The position numbers were made by a program, and so were the translations under genes. The notes below the pieces were generated by a model. That model worked only from the letters and a program-made list of their open reading frames with translations, was not told the origin of the DNA and did no database searches. From CALEAR01 sp035301485 (GTDB lineage Bacteria > Pseudomonadota > Gammaproteobacteria > Pseudomonadales > Alcanivoracaceae), in the NCBI GenBank assembly GCA_035301485.1, contig DATGUF010000001.1:1-64000 (forward strand): a stretch of 64,000 nucleotides of DNA. Reading direction: 5' to 3'. Positions 7,832 to 16,568 of this stretch are shown in pieces; the first letter of the stretch is position 1; every line of letters starts with the position of its first letter.

Positions 7832-9685
7832 ATGAAGTGGTGGAAGGTTTCCCGTTGGTGTGTAGTGCTGTTTTGCCTAGCTACTAGCGCCTTCGCAAAT
7901 AATGATTGGGTAGGGCCGCCCACCGAGGTGCTCGCAAATTCTGAACGTTGGCGGGCGCTATTACACTGGAACACAGGCACCACTTTGCATAGCCGCAACA
8001 AAAGCTATGTTAAAGACGAACAATTCTTCCTTTCCCCGCGCGGCAGCACAGATGCTCTCGCTGAGCTTGAAGCCACTCTCATAGCATTAAAGCCACCAGG
8101 CAGCCCTGAGCGCTGTCGTTTCCCTGCACGTTATCGATTCCTCGCAGAAGCTTTTCAGCAGCCATTAGAAGGGGCTTTTGACCATTGCGACGAGTACCAA
8201 GAATGGCGCGAGCAGGTGCCAGATGGGCGTGTGGTGTTGGTGTTTCCAGCCACTTATTTAAACAGCCCATCCTCCATGTTCGGGCACACGTTACTGCGCT
8301 TAGATAGCAAAAACGAAGAAGAGGGTGTTTGGCTATCGTGGGCGGTTAATTTTGGCGCAGTGGTGGATGATTCGGAAGGCTCAATGCTTTATATCTACCG
8401 TGGATTGGCGGGTGGCTACAACGGTTACTTCTCCATGGTGCCCTACCACACCAAAATTCAAGATTACGCCCATATTGAAAACCGCGATATGTGGGAATAT
8501 GCGCTGGCGCTTACCGAAGAAGAGCGTGCGTGGTTAATTGAACATCTGTGGGAGCTAAAAGATGTTCGCTTTGATTATTTTTTCCTAGACGAAAACTGCT
8601 CCCTGCGTTTGTTGGAGCTGATTAATTTAGCCCATCCGGGCACGCATCTTCTTGATGGCTTTAGGCTGACAGAAATACCGGTGAATACGGTGCGCACGGT
8701 AGAACAAGCGGGGCTTATTGCTAGCCGCACTTATCGCCCCTCAAAAGCGGTGGAGTTGCAAATGGCCGAGAAGGCGCTGAGCGGTGCTGAGCGGCGCTTG
8801 GCGATTAAGTTAGCCAAAGATTTAACCGTGGCAGAGCAAGAGGCTTTTGCCTCCGCTTCTAGTGCTGCGCAACAGCGCATTGTGAATGGCGCCTACCAGT
8901 GGTTGCGCTTTCAACAGCAGGGTAAAACCCGCGATGCAGACAGCGCAAGGCGCAGCATGGCGCTGTTACGTATGCTCAACAAATATCCTAAGCAAGCCAA
9001 AATAGAACCGGTTGTACCTGAGCGTCCAGAAATGGGGCATGCCACAAAAATGCTTGCACTTACCGGAGGTGAGCGAGAGAGCATGGCTTATGGGCAGCTT
9101 GAATATCGCCTCACTTATCACGACTGGTTTGACCCACCAGCAGGTTTTTTGCCAGGAGCGCATATTGAAGCGCTGCAAATGAAATGGCGCTATCAAGAGC
9201 AAGATAAGTGGCGCCTGCAGCAATTGGATGTGGTGGACATACGTTCCTTGTCGCCACGTAGCACCTTTGTGAAGCCCATGTCGTGGTATGTGCGCGGCGG
9301 CTTGGAACGCACAGCAGTAGTGGAAGATTATCGCCTAGCGAGCTACTTAGAGGGCGGGCCTGGTTTGGCGTGGCAATGGGGCAGTGTGCGGCCTTACTTG
9401 TATGCAAAAGGGCGTATAGAACACCATGGTGCGCACCAGCAATATGTTGAACCTGGCGCGGGCTTAGTAGCAGGGGCGCTGTGGCATGCGCCTAAACAAA
9501 TAGTGATGGGTGTGAGGGCTGATAGTACTTATTTTCTGCGTGATACGGTACGGCACCACATACGCTTCACCGCTAATTTGCCCTTGAATAGGCAGCATGC
9601 TTTGCGTTTAGAGGTGGGCCATGAGGCGTGGCGCCGCCACGGTGACACTGAGGCACAGATATCATGGCGTTACTATTTCGATTAA
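7832..9685 (+). CDS. DUF4105 (Lnb N-terminal-like) exported protein
   Basis: 617 residues with an N-terminal signal peptide (hydrophobic run ending TSAFA). The central region carries the DUF4105 hallmarks: PSSMFGHTLLRLD, a GGYNGYFSMVPYH segment and DYFFLDENCSLRLLELI. The GHT histidine and the ENC cysteine fit the proposed papain-like (NlpC/P60-related) fold for this family. The C-terminal ~200 residues alternate short hydrophobic and charged segments and could form a beta-rich outer-membrane-facing part. The downstream lipoprotein hydrolase gene overlaps by 22 bp, so the two are translationally linked. The substrate is unknown; a cell-envelope or lipid role is inferred only from location. Confidence 0.75.
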   Translation: MKWWKVSRWCVVLFCLATSAFANNDWVGPPTEVLANSERWRALLHWNTGTTLHSRNKSYVKDEQFFLSPRGSTDALAELEATLIALKPPGSPERCRFPARYRFLAEAFQQPLEGAFDHCDEYQEWREQVPDGRVVLVFPATYLNSPSSMFGHTLLRLDSKNEEEGVWLSWAVNFGAVVDDSEGSMLYIYRGLAGGYNGYFSMVPYHTKIQDYAHIENRDMWEYALALTEEERAWLIEHLWELKDVRFDYFFLDENCSLRLLELINLAHPGTHLLDGFRLTEIPVNTVRTVEQAGLIASRTYRPSKAVELQMAEKALSGAERRLAIKLAKDLTVAEQEAFASASSAAQQRIVNGAYQWLRFQQQGKTRDADSARRSMALLRMLNKYPKQAKIEPVVPERPEMGHATKMLALTGGERESMAYGQLEYRLTYHDWFDPPAGFLPGAHIEALQMKWRYQEQDKWRLQQLDVVDIRSLSPRSTFVKPMSWYVRGGLERTAVVEDYRLASYLEGGPGLAWQWGSVRPYLYAKGRIEHHGAHQQYVEPGAGLVAGALWHAPKQIVMGVRADSTYFLRDTVRHHIRFTANLPLNRQHALRLEVGHEAWRRHGDTEAQISWRYYFD

Positions 9686-10503
9686 CCTTCATTGCACTGT
9701 TATTAGGATTAGCGGGCTGTTCTAGCTCGAGTTTGTACTTCCTGCCTTATTCTAATTGGGTGCAGACACCCTATCAGCAGGCGTTAAGCTATGAAGACGT
9801 GGTGCTCGTGCATCGTAATGGCCTGCGCCTGCATGGTTGGTGGTTGCCCGCCGAACAGGACGAGCCTTTAGGCACGGTGTATTTTTTGCATGGTAATGCT
9901 GAAAATATCAGTACGCATCTTATGGCGGTAGCATGGTTGCCTAGCCGAGGTTACAACGTGTTTCTTTTAGACTACCGTGGCTATGGTTACTCAGAAGGCA
10001 AGCCTTCTTTGCCAGCTGTGTTTAACGATATACAGCTTGGCCTAAATTGGCTGCAACATAGTGGCCGTAGCACACCGCCTTTAATTGTTTATGGGCAAAG
10101 CCTGGGAGCCGCCATGAGCGCTTACGTGTTGGCGCAAGAATATAATAAGAGCGCCTATCAGTGTGCGGTGTTAGAAGCGAGCTTTACAGATTATCGTGAA
10201 ATTGCCGCGCACATTATGGGGCAAACGTGGCTGCGAGTGTTAAAACCCGCTGTGTTGCCAATGCTGCCAAACAAGTGGGCACCAGAACAACAAGTGGCAC
10301 ATATTGATGCTCCATTGTTAATTATCCATAGCGAAAAAGACGAAATTATACCCTATGAGCAGGGAGAGCGATTGTTTCGCGCAGCTTCCGACCCCAAGGC
10401 ATTGCTAACCTTACAAACCCCTCATATCGGCGGCAGCTTTTCCGCGGAAAAACAAGAAGCGATATTAACGTTTTGGCAAGAGCAGTGTTACGCGGCTAAA
10501 TAA
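9664..10503 (+). CDS. Lipid-anchored alpha/beta hydrolase
   Basis: 279 residues. The N-terminus MALLFRLTFIALLLGLAGCS is a lipoprotein signal with lipobox LAGC. The body is an alpha/beta hydrolase: oxyanion region FLHGNAEN, nucleophile elbow YGQSLGAAMS, an acid-loop segment IIHSEKDEIIP and a histidine near LQTPHIGG. It is similar to the Bem46/YfhR-like esterase group. The start lies inside the 3' end of the DUF4105 gene (22-bp overlap), indicating a two-gene operon. The substrate cannot be told from the sequence. Confidence 0.8.
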   Translation: MALLFRLTFIALLLGLAGCSSSSLYFLPYSNWVQTPYQQALSYEDVVLVHRNGLRLHGWWLPAEQDEPLGTVYFLHGNAENISTHLMAVAWLPSRGYNVFLLDYRGYGYSEGKPSLPAVFNDIQLGLNWLQHSGRSTPPLIVYGQSLGAAMSAYVLAQEYNKSAYQCAVLEASFTDYREIAAHIMGQTWLRVLKPAVLPMLPNKWAPEQQVAHIDAPLLIIHSEKDEIIPYEQGERLFRAASDPKALLTLQTPHIGGSFSAEKQEAILTFWQEQCYAAK

Positions 10504-10635
10504 GCCATGAGCGTTTAGGTTTTTACTTTTAATTTCACTTGTCGGCAGAGATTCCTTTTTACTCCGTGTACTGTTGTGGGCGCAAGTTGGCCTGCAATTT
10601 TATGTTTTCGAATAACATTTTGTGTGGAGTAAAAA

Positions 10636-11058
10636 ATGCCTAAATCGTTAATGAAACGTGCCTTAGCCACTGTGCTCGGTGCGTTGTTGGTGTTTGAGTT
10701 ATCGGGCTGCGGTACAGTTATTTACCCAGAACGTCGCGGCCAAACGGGCGGCAAAATAGACCCAATGGTGGTGGTTATGGACGGTATCGGGCTGCTCTTT
10801 TGGGTGGTGCCGGGCTTAATAGCGTTTGGCGTAGATTTTGCCACCGGTGCAATTTATTCCCCCTCGGGGCATGCCTCGGTAGCACCTGAAAAGCTAGAGC
10901 CGGCTGTGAATGCTGCGGGTGAAGTAGATACAGTGAAGCTGCAAGAGATTATTCAGCAAGAAACGGGGCAGGCGTTGCCGTTTGATCACCCCGCTGCCGA
11001 GCAGCAAGGTATGTCGTTGGAGCTGTTAAGCCAACTACAAATGACGTCAAGCGCATAA
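10636..11058 (+). CDS. Small conserved lipoprotein of unknown function
   Basis: 140 residues. The leader ends LSGC, a good lipobox. The mature N-terminus reads GTVIYPERRGQTGGKIDP, then a hydrophobic segment (VVMDGIGLLFWVVPGLIAFGVDF, residues about 45-70) and a hydrophilic tail. Proteins of this pattern in Pseudomonas and relatives are sometimes mislabelled polyribonucleotide nucleotidyltransferase; nothing here supports an enzyme. A TGGAGT ribosome-binding site precedes ATG 10636, and a strong terminator follows. The role is unknown; the hydrophobic segment may insert in a membrane. Confidence 0.6.
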   Translation: MPKSLMKRALATVLGALLVFELSGCGTVIYPERRGQTGGKIDPMVVVMDGIGLLFWVVPGLIAFGVDFATGAIYSPSGHASVAPEKLEPAVNAAGEVDTVKLQEIIQQETGQALPFDHPAAEQQGMSLELLSQLQMTSSA

Positions 11059-11071
11059 GTAATTAAGCAGG

Positions 11072-11112
11072 GCCGTTAATGGCGCACTTGGAGCACATTA
11101 ACGGCTTTTTTT
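11072..11112 (+). terminator. Rho-independent terminator between the lipoprotein gene and tatC
   Basis: A perfect 10-bp stem (GCCGTTAATG with CATTAACGGC) around a 14-base loop is followed by a T-run at 11106-11111. The T-run reaches the last codon of the convergent tatC gene; the opposite strand lacks a comparable T-run, so it mainly serves the plus-strand gene. Confidence 0.85.
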
Positions 11113-11863
11113 ATGCGTTCTCTGCTTGGGTTTCTTTGGGGCTTATCCATCTGGAGCAAAGTAAGCCTACCTCAAACAAGGCCCACATGGGCAGAGCTAG
11201 CAGGGTTTGTGAGAAAACATCGGGTGGGGTTAAAAACATGCCCGCAACGAAGCAACCCAAAATAATATAAGGGCGTTTAGCACTGAGAGAGGCTGTGGTG
11301 GTAGCGCCGCTCCACACCATTAGAATAATGGCGATAGGCAGCTCAAAAGCCACGCCAAACGCTAAAAAAAGCTTCATGACGAAATCGAGGTAACTGCTAA
11401 TATCTGTGGCCACCGCCACACCCTCTGGTGCCACAGAGGTGAAGAAGGCAAAAATAAGCGGGAACACTGCAAAATAGGCGAACGCAGTGCCCAGGTAGAA
11501 AAGGACTATGCTGCTTGTGAGTAAAGGCACAGCAAGGCGCTTTTCTTGCCGATATAACCCCGGCGCAATGAAGGCCCAGGCTTGGTGCAAAATATACGGT
11601 ACCGCTATAAAAATACTCACATAAAGGGTGAGCTTAAAAGGTACTAAAAAAGGCGAAGCCACTTCGGTGGCGATCATAGTAGAGCCTGCAGGCATGGCTT
11701 CTACCAAGGGCTTGGCGATAAAGGTGTATAAATCCCGCGAGAAGTAAAACAGGCACAGGAACAACACCCCAACCACTATTAATGTGCGCAGTATACGGCT
11801 GCGTAGTTCTAATAAATGGGTAATAAGGGTTTGAGGATGCTCTGTGGTGACACGCTCGTTCAT
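11111..11863 (-). CDS. tatC: Sec-independent (Tat) translocase subunit TatC
   Basis: 250 residues with six predicted membrane helices. TatC binds the twin-arginine signal peptide and nucleates the Tat export channel. The family start is clear (TLITHLLELRSRIL), as are SPFLVPFKL, QAWAFIAPGLYRQEKR and FGVAFELPI. It is the last gene of the run tatA-tatB-tatC and begins directly after the tatB stop codon. Confidence 0.97.
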   Translation of the reverse strand: MNERVTTEHPQTLITHLLELRSRILRTLIVVGVLFLCLFYFSRDLYTFIAKPLVEAMPAGSTMIATEVASPFLVPFKLTLYVSIFIAVPYILHQAWAFIAPGLYRQEKRLAVPLLTSSIVLFYLGTAFAYFAVFPLIFAFFTSVAPEGVAVATDISSYLDFVMKLFLAFGVAFELPIAIILMVWSGATTTASLSAKRPYIILGCFVAGMFLTPPDVFSQTLLALPMWALFEVGLLCSRWISPKETQAENA

Positions 11864-12151
11864 TTACTGCTTTTCCTGCTCGTCAGCGCTGTTTTCCTTA
11901 GGGGAATTGGGTGGGGTAGGCGTGTTGTTGTCGTTTAAACCGAGTTCATCCATTTCTTTTTGATAGCGCTTCATGATTTCTATATTTTGAGCTTCGCGTT
12001 CGAGCTCATATTTTAAACCTGAAAAAAGCCCTTTCGCACGGCCCATCCACAGGCCTACATTACGCGCTAGTTGTGGTAGCTTTTCAGGGCCAAACACCAC
12101 TAGCGCAATAATGAAAATGACTACAACTTCAGCGAACCCCATATCGAACAT
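11864..12151 (-). CDS. tatB: Tat translocase subunit TatB
   Basis: 95 residues. It starts with the single N-terminal transmembrane helix (MFDMGFAEVVVIFIIALVVFG), then the hinge GPEKLPQLAR and an amphipathic helix with ELEREAQNIEIMKR, followed by a charged tail. The FGPEKLP motif separates TatB from TatA. It lies 6 bp after tatA and abuts tatC. Confidence 0.95.
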   Translation of the reverse strand: MFDMGFAEVVVIFIIALVVFGPEKLPQLARNVGLWMGRAKGLFSGLKYELEREAQNIEIMKRYQKEMDELGLNDNNTPTPPNSPKENSADEQEKQ

Positions 12152-12157
12152 AAGTGC

Positions 12158-12385
12158 TTAAGCCTTATCTTCTTCGTTAATGGTTGTGGTGCTGTCGTCT
12201 TTAGCTTTAGTTTTGCTGCTAATTTGTTGTTGGCCTTCTTCTTCGCCTTCTTGCACGGCGTCTTTGAAATCTTTTACTGCAGAGCCTAAATCGCCACCAA
12301 TGTTGCGTAGTTTTTTGGTGCCAAAAATAGCCACAACAATCACTAAGATGATAAGAAGTTGCCAAATGCTAATGCCTGCGATCAT
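12158..12385 (-). CDS. tatA: Tat translocase subunit TatA
   Basis: 75 residues. A short N-terminal membrane helix (GISIWQLLIILVIVVAIFG) leads into the FGTKKLRNIGGDLGSAVKDFK motif of TatA and an acidic, glutamine-rich tail. TatA oligomers form the pore recruited by TatBC. AGGAGCACATC before the ATG is a good ribosome-binding site. It starts 16 bp after the hisE stop. Confidence 0.96.
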   Translation of the reverse strand: MIAGISIWQLLIILVIVVAIFGTKKLRNIGGDLGSAVKDFKDAVQEGEEEGQQQISSKTKAKDDSTTTINEEDKA

Positions 12386-12401
12386 GATGTGCTCCTAATA
12401 T

Positions 12402-12731
12402 TTATGGGCGGCGAGCCGCTTTCTCTTCTAAACCAGATAACCCAAAACGGCGCTCAAGCTCTGCTAACACTTGTTGGGCGTCGCCACCGAGGTGGGTGAG
12501 CATGACTAAGCTGTGAAACCAGAGATCTGCAGTTTCGTAGATAACGTCATTGAGTTCTTTGCTCTGCTCGGCATCTTTAGCAGCGAGGATGGTTTCAGTT
12601 GCTTCCTCGCCAACTTTTTCAAGAATTTTGTTTAAACCTTTGTGGTACAAGTTACTGACGTAAGAACTGCTCGGATCGTTCTGTTGGCGTTCGGTCAGCA
12701 CTTGTTGTAACTGCATTAAAATATCGCTCAT
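12402..12731 (-). CDS. hisE: Phosphoribosyl-ATP pyrophosphatase
   Basis: 109 residues from ATG 12731, chosen because an AGGAG site lies just upstream; a longer in-frame reading to 12815 has no support. HisE hydrolyses phosphoribosyl-ATP to phosphoribosyl-AMP, the second step of histidine synthesis. Family signatures: SYVSNLYHKGLNKILEKVGEEATETI and NDVIYETADLWFHSLVML. In Pseudomonas-type genomes hisI normally sits directly before hisE in this operon; here only 55 bp separate hisE from ubiB, so hisI is not in that slot. Confidence 0.95.
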   Translation of the reverse strand: MSDILMQLQQVLTERQQNDPSSSYVSNLYHKGLNKILEKVGEEATETILAAKDAEQSKELNDVIYETADLWFHSLVMLTHLGGDAQQVLAELERRFGLSGLEEKAARRP

Positions 12732-12786
12732 CGAGAGCTCCTTGCTGTGTACGTAAGTGTAACAGAATTCGTGGGTAGCATAGTGC

Positions 12787-14391
12787 CTAGAAGCCACGCC
12801 AGAATAATACAGCACCCAGGATGGCTCCGGCTATGTGTAGCGGGTCGCTGCCTTGGCTTAAAGAAAAGGCCACGAGGCCAAGGCCTGCGGCGCCGATTAA
12901 GAGCTTGCGGCGATGGAGTTGTTGCATATGTGCCAAGCGCTGCTCAAAGCGTTGCTGCTGGTAAGGCTGCTGCTGCAAGGTATCCAGTGCTTCACGCAGT
13001 TTGTCGGGCATTTCTGGTAGCTGAGCTAGCCATTCTGGTGCGCGCTCTTGAAGCTTCTTCAACGTGGCAGCAGGCCCGAAAATTTCTAGCATCCGTTGTT
13101 CTAGTAGCGGGCGGCCAATGCTCCATATATCCAGTTCTGGGTAAATGCTGCGGCCTAGGCCTTCAATATGAACCAAGGTTTTCAGGAGCAAAATATACTG
13201 TAGAGGTGCTTCGATGTGAAAGCGGCGCGCTGTGTCGAAAATATCGAGCACCAGGGGTGCAAACTCAAGCTGATCAAGGGGCTGTGAAAGCATGGGGCTG
13301 ATCATGCGGCGAATGGCGCGTTCAAATTTTACCGGGTCTATGGGTTCGGTGCTCCAGCCGGCACGGATGACTGTGGCGGTAAGCTCTTCAAAATCTTCGC
13401 GCATTACCGCAAGTACAATGCGGCCGAGTAGTAGTAAATCGGCCTGGCTGAGACGGCCGGCAATGGCAGGGTCAATGGCCATGTATTGTGGCGCGTCGGC
13501 ACTTTTGGGGTTCACAAAAATGTTGCCCGGGTGCATATCAGCGTGGAAAAAGTTGTGCGTAAATACTTGTTTGAAGAAAATCTCTACGCCGCGTTCAGCA
13601 AGCGTTTTTGGATCTATGCCTGCGGCTTTAATCTTTTCCACATCGTTCACAGGAATGCCGTGGATGCGATCAATAATTAACAGGCGTTCTGTGGTGTATT
13701 CCGCATGTACTTTGGGAATGTAGAGCAAAGGGCTGAACAGAAAATGACGGCGCATAAGGGCTGCGTTATCGCCTTCTGCTCTGAGGTCGAGCTCGCCTTC
13801 GATGATGTCTTGGTAATCTTCCACTGCTTTCACAGGGCGGAAATAACGGGCGTCTTTCCACAGGCGTTCAAGCAGCTTGGCGCCGGTTAGCATGAGTTGA
13901 ATGTCGCGCTTCACGATGGGCTCAAGGCCAGGGCGTCGGATTTTCGCCACTACATCTGTGCCATCGTGCAGCGTACCGCTGTGCACTTGGGCAATAGAGG
14001 CGCTAGCTAGTGGTGTGGCATCAAAACGTTTAAATACGACGCCAATGGGTTTGCCGAGCTCTTCTTCGAGGCGTTGCATGGCCACTTGGCTAGGGAAGGG
14101 TGCCACTTGGTCTTGCAGTTGTGCTAAGGCATCTGTCCACTCGGGGGGCAGTAGGTCTCGGCGCGTGGCAAGCAACTGGCCAAATTTAATAAAAATAGGG
14201 CCGAGATCGGTAAAAGCTTGCTCTAAGCGTTCACCCTCCGATAGCCGTTTAGGGCCGAACCAACTGGAGGGAATGAGCCATTGCAAGAGTAAAAAAGGCA
14301 GCTTGGCGGGGTGGCGAGGCAATAGCGAGACGAGCCGGTAGTAGCAAAGTATGTGTAACACATAAAAGGCTCTGAATAAGGGGAAGTTCAT
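12787..14391 (-). CDS. ubiB: Ubiquinone biosynthesis ATPase/kinase-like protein UbiB
   Basis: 534 residues. An atypical protein-kinase-like family member needed for ubiquinone synthesis. The UbiB-specific KxGQ motif is present (FIKFGQLLATRRDLLP), as are the alanine-rich loop TPLASASIAQVH, the catalytic HADMHPGN and the Mg-binding DPAIAGRL. Two hydrophobic segments near the C-terminus (LLIGAAGLGLVAFSL and HIAGAILGAVLFW) anchor it in the inner membrane. It overlaps ubiJ by 4 bp (ATGA). Confidence 0.96.
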   Translation of the reverse strand: MNFPLFRAFYVLHILCYYRLVSLLPRHPAKLPFLLLQWLIPSSWFGPKRLSEGERLEQAFTDLGPIFIKFGQLLATRRDLLPPEWTDALAQLQDQVAPFPSQVAMQRLEEELGKPIGVVFKRFDATPLASASIAQVHSGTLHDGTDVVAKIRRPGLEPIVKRDIQLMLTGAKLLERLWKDARYFRPVKAVEDYQDIIEGELDLRAEGDNAALMRRHFLFSPLLYIPKVHAEYTTERLLIIDRIHGIPVNDVEKIKAAGIDPKTLAERGVEIFFKQVFTHNFFHADMHPGNIFVNPKSADAPQYMAIDPAIAGRLSQADLLLLGRIVLAVMREDFEELTATVIRAGWSTEPIDPVKFERAIRRMISPMLSQPLDQLEFAPLVLDIFDTARRFHIEAPLQYILLLKTLVHIEGLGRSIYPELDIWSIGRPLLEQRMLEIFGPAATLKKLQERAPEWLAQLPEMPDKLREALDTLQQQPYQQQRFEQRLAHMQQLHRRKLLIGAAGLGLVAFSLSQGSDPLHIAGAILGAVLFWRGF

Positions 14392-15020
14392 TCTTGTTCC
14401 TTATTGGCTAACTGCGCCACACGAGCGGCAAGGCGTTCGGTAGCTAGCTCTAGTTCTTCCACGTCGCAAGCAAAACCAGTGAGCGCACGTTTGGATGGCA
14501 TTAGCTGAGTTTCGTGGCGAAGGTAGTCGCTGCCTTGGGTGAGTAAACGGCTCCCCGCTTGGCGCAACCAACCAAACAGTTGGCGGCCACCGTAATCAAT
14601 TTGTTGGGCAATTTCGGAACCCATCACAGGGGCAAGTAAGCCGCCCCAATCTATTTCTAGTTGCTTTGCGAGGGCGCTGAGCTCTTGTAGGAGGGCTTGA
14701 TCGCCGCGGATGCGCAAAGGGCCGCCGATGAGTTGTTCTGCACGTTGGAAGCCGAGTAGTTGGGCGGCGATATCGATGGGTGAGCCTTGTACGGATACAT
14801 CGGCCACGGCTTCGCTGCTGTGGTAGAACTCCACACCGTCTTCTACCACCAACACGAAGATCTCTCGTGTTGGAAAATTTAATTTGAAGTGCAGTAAGCG
14901 CCCACTGTAGTCAGCCAATTGGTGCAAGGTGGCTGGGTCGTGGCGAAGTGCGGAGTTAACGGTTTTCTCAAGTGTGGCCAAAAAAGTGGCTTCAATAATA
15001 TTGGGTGTGCCTTGGCTCAT
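14388..15020 (-). CDS. ubiJ: Ubiquinone biosynthesis accessory factor UbiJ (SCP2 domain)
   Basis: 210 residues. The N-terminal ~120 residues fit an SCP2 sterol-carrier domain that holds ubiquinone intermediates for the Ubi metabolon; the C-terminal part, with ELATERLAARVAQLANKEQE, is a predicted coiled coil for pairing with UbiK. The region WGGLLAPVMGSEIAQQIDYGGRQLFGW is typical of the family. It sits between ubiE and ubiB with 4-bp overlaps on both sides, the classical ubiEJB order. Confidence 0.9.
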   Translation of the reverse strand: MSQGTPNIIEATFLATLEKTVNSALRHDPATLHQLADYSGRLLHFKLNFPTREIFVLVVEDGVEFYHSSEAVADVSVQGSPIDIAAQLLGFQRAEQLIGGPLRIRGDQALLQELSALAKQLEIDWGGLLAPVMGSEIAQQIDYGGRQLFGWLRQAGSRLLTQGSDYLRHETQLMPSKRALTGFACDVEELELATERLAARVAQLANKEQE

Positions 15021-15766
15021 AGTTTAAAACCTCTGTGCAACGCCACGATGCCACCTGTCATGTTGTAGTATTCACTACGTGCAAAACCTGCTTCTTGCAT
15101 CATGTTTTTCAGCGTTTCTTGATCAGGGTGCATGCGAATGGATTCAGCTAGATATTGATAGCTGTCGGCATCGTTGGCGATCATGCGGCCAAGGCGTGGC
15201 AACACAGAGAAAGAATACACGTCGTAAAGTGCGGCGAGAGGGCGGTGTACGGGTTTGGAAAATTCGAGAATTAACAAACGGCCGCCTGGCTTGAGCACTC
15301 GCAACATGGAGGAAAGCGCTGCCATTTGATCGGTGACGTTGCGCAACCCAAAGGCAATGGTAATGCAGTCGAAAGTGTTATCGGCAAAAGGAAGGCATTC
15401 AGCGTTTACTTGCACTACTTCAGTGTTGTGGGAGCAGCCGGCATCGAATAAGCGGTCGCGGCCCACTTCTAGCATGGCCTCGTTAATGTCGGCGAGCACC
15501 ACTTTGCCTTTATCGCCGGTAAGGCGGGAAAATTTAATGGCTAAGTCGCCGGTGCCGCCGGCGAGGTCTAAGATGGTTTGCCCGGGGCGCACGCCGGCTA
15601 GCTCAATAGCGAGGCGTTTCCACACGCGATGGATACCCATGGACATTAAATCGTTCATGAGGTCGTATTTCGGTGCCACGGAGCGAAATACGCCGGCCAC
15701 GTGCTCGTGTTTTTCTTCCACCGGTACTTCTTTGTAGCCGAAATGTGTTGTGCGCTTGTTCGTCAT
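15017..15766 (-). CDS. ubiE: Ubiquinone/menaquinone C-methyltransferase UbiE
   Basis: 249 residues. SAM-dependent C-methyltransferase of ubiquinone (and menaquinone) synthesis. Motifs: THFGYKEVPVEEKHEHVAGVF at the N-terminus, ILDLAGGTGDLAIKFS (SAM-binding), and TIAFGLRNVTD. It overlaps both neighbours by 4 bp and belongs to the long ubi-his-tat transcript. Confidence 0.97.
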   Translation of the reverse strand: MTNKRTTHFGYKEVPVEEKHEHVAGVFRSVAPKYDLMNDLMSMGIHRVWKRLAIELAGVRPGQTILDLAGGTGDLAIKFSRLTGDKGKVVLADINEAMLEVGRDRLFDAGCSHNTEVVQVNAECLPFADNTFDCITIAFGLRNVTDQMAALSSMLRVLKPGGRLLILEFSKPVHRPLAALYDVYSFSVLPRLGRMIANDADSYQYLAESIRMHPDQETLKNMMQEAGFARSEYYNMTGGIVALHRGFKL

Positions 15767-16464
15767 GGAGACACTCCATTAAAAGGGTCTGGTTGTGCCG
15801 CAAATAGTCGCTGGCTAATACTGTTCTCTTCGTGCGTTAATGCTACTACTAATGGGCTAACGCTGGGTAAACTGCCGAGCGCCTGGAAGCCATGGTCGAG
15901 AAAATCATACAGGTTCGTGAGGCGTGCTGCATAGGCGGGCCTGCGCATGATGCGAAAGCTCGATAATAAAAGGCGTCTGCGCACATAACGATCCACTAAA
16001 TGGCTAGCTTCAGCAATTAGCGCCAGTTGCCGCTGGCGTTGCTCAGGGGTGCAGCTCGTTCGATAGGCGGTAGTATAGTCGGCTACTGTTAGCGGGGCAT
16101 TGCTTGTAGGCAAGTTTATGCATAATGCTTCGTCTAACTGTTGCGTGAGCACAGCTGCTTCTAGCGTTACCGCTGCGGCATGCGTCACCGCTTGAGGCAA
16201 AATGGCCATGGCTTTGTTCACGGCACGTTGGATGTCTTTTGCTACGGCCATTAAGTTCGCGCCGCCGTACACTTCGTAAAACAAGAAGTTAGCCGCTTGC
16301 TCTGCGCCAAGAGTGGTTAACGCGTTTTGGTGTGTGGCGAAGAGGCGTTTTATTTGCCATTGCTGCAAACGCTCAAGTTGCGCCATAAACGCGGCGTCGC
16401 CGTGGTGCTGTTTTAGCGCAAAATATTGGTTGAGGGCTTGATGAAGCCGTTGGCCGTTATCCAT
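15763..16464 (-). CDS. FFLEELY-motif-like protein, first gene of the ubi operon
   Basis: 233 residues, predicted mostly alpha-helical, no signal peptide or membrane segment. The segment ANFLFYEVYGGANLMAVAKDIQRAVNKAMAIL resembles the FFLEELYG signature of a small uncharacterised gammaproteobacterial family, with substitutions in the motif. Its last codons overlap ubiE (ATGA), so it is probably translated with the ubiquinone genes. That context hints at a link with quinone synthesis, but no function is shown. The identification rests on one motif and the family name is tentative. Confidence 0.5.
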   Translation of the reverse strand: MDNGQRLHQALNQYFALKQHHGDAAFMAQLERLQQWQIKRLFATHQNALTTLGAEQAANFLFYEVYGGANLMAVAKDIQRAVNKAMAILPQAVTHAAAVTLEAAVLTQQLDEALCINLPTSNAPLTVADYTTAYRTSCTPEQRQRQLALIAEASHLVDRYVRRRLLLSSFRIMRRPAYAARLTNLYDFLDHGFQALGSLPSVSPLVVALTHEENSISQRLFAAQPDPFNGVSP

Positions 16465-16535
16465 GGTTATGCTTGTTAGTAGAAAGGGGCTAGATGATAG
16501 CAGAAGCGAGGGGTTGGCGTTAAGGGAAGAGGTGG

Positions 16536-16560
16536 TAAGGGCTCGTTGGGCGAGCCCTTA
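16536..16560 (-). terminator. Stem-loop downstream of hslU
   Basis: A perfect 10-bp inverted repeat (TAAGGGCTCG with CGAGCCCTTA, 5-base loop) begins 9 bp after the hslU stop. There is no T-run behind it on either strand, so it is a weak terminator candidate or a 3'-stabilising hairpin. Confidence 0.4.
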
Positions 16561-16568
16561 CCGAGGTG

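Noticed and set aside
12747..13301. 184-codon plus-strand open frame opposite ubiB and hisE
   Set aside because: Antisense to two genes with clear family motifs; low-complexity, Arg-rich composition and no ribosome-binding site.
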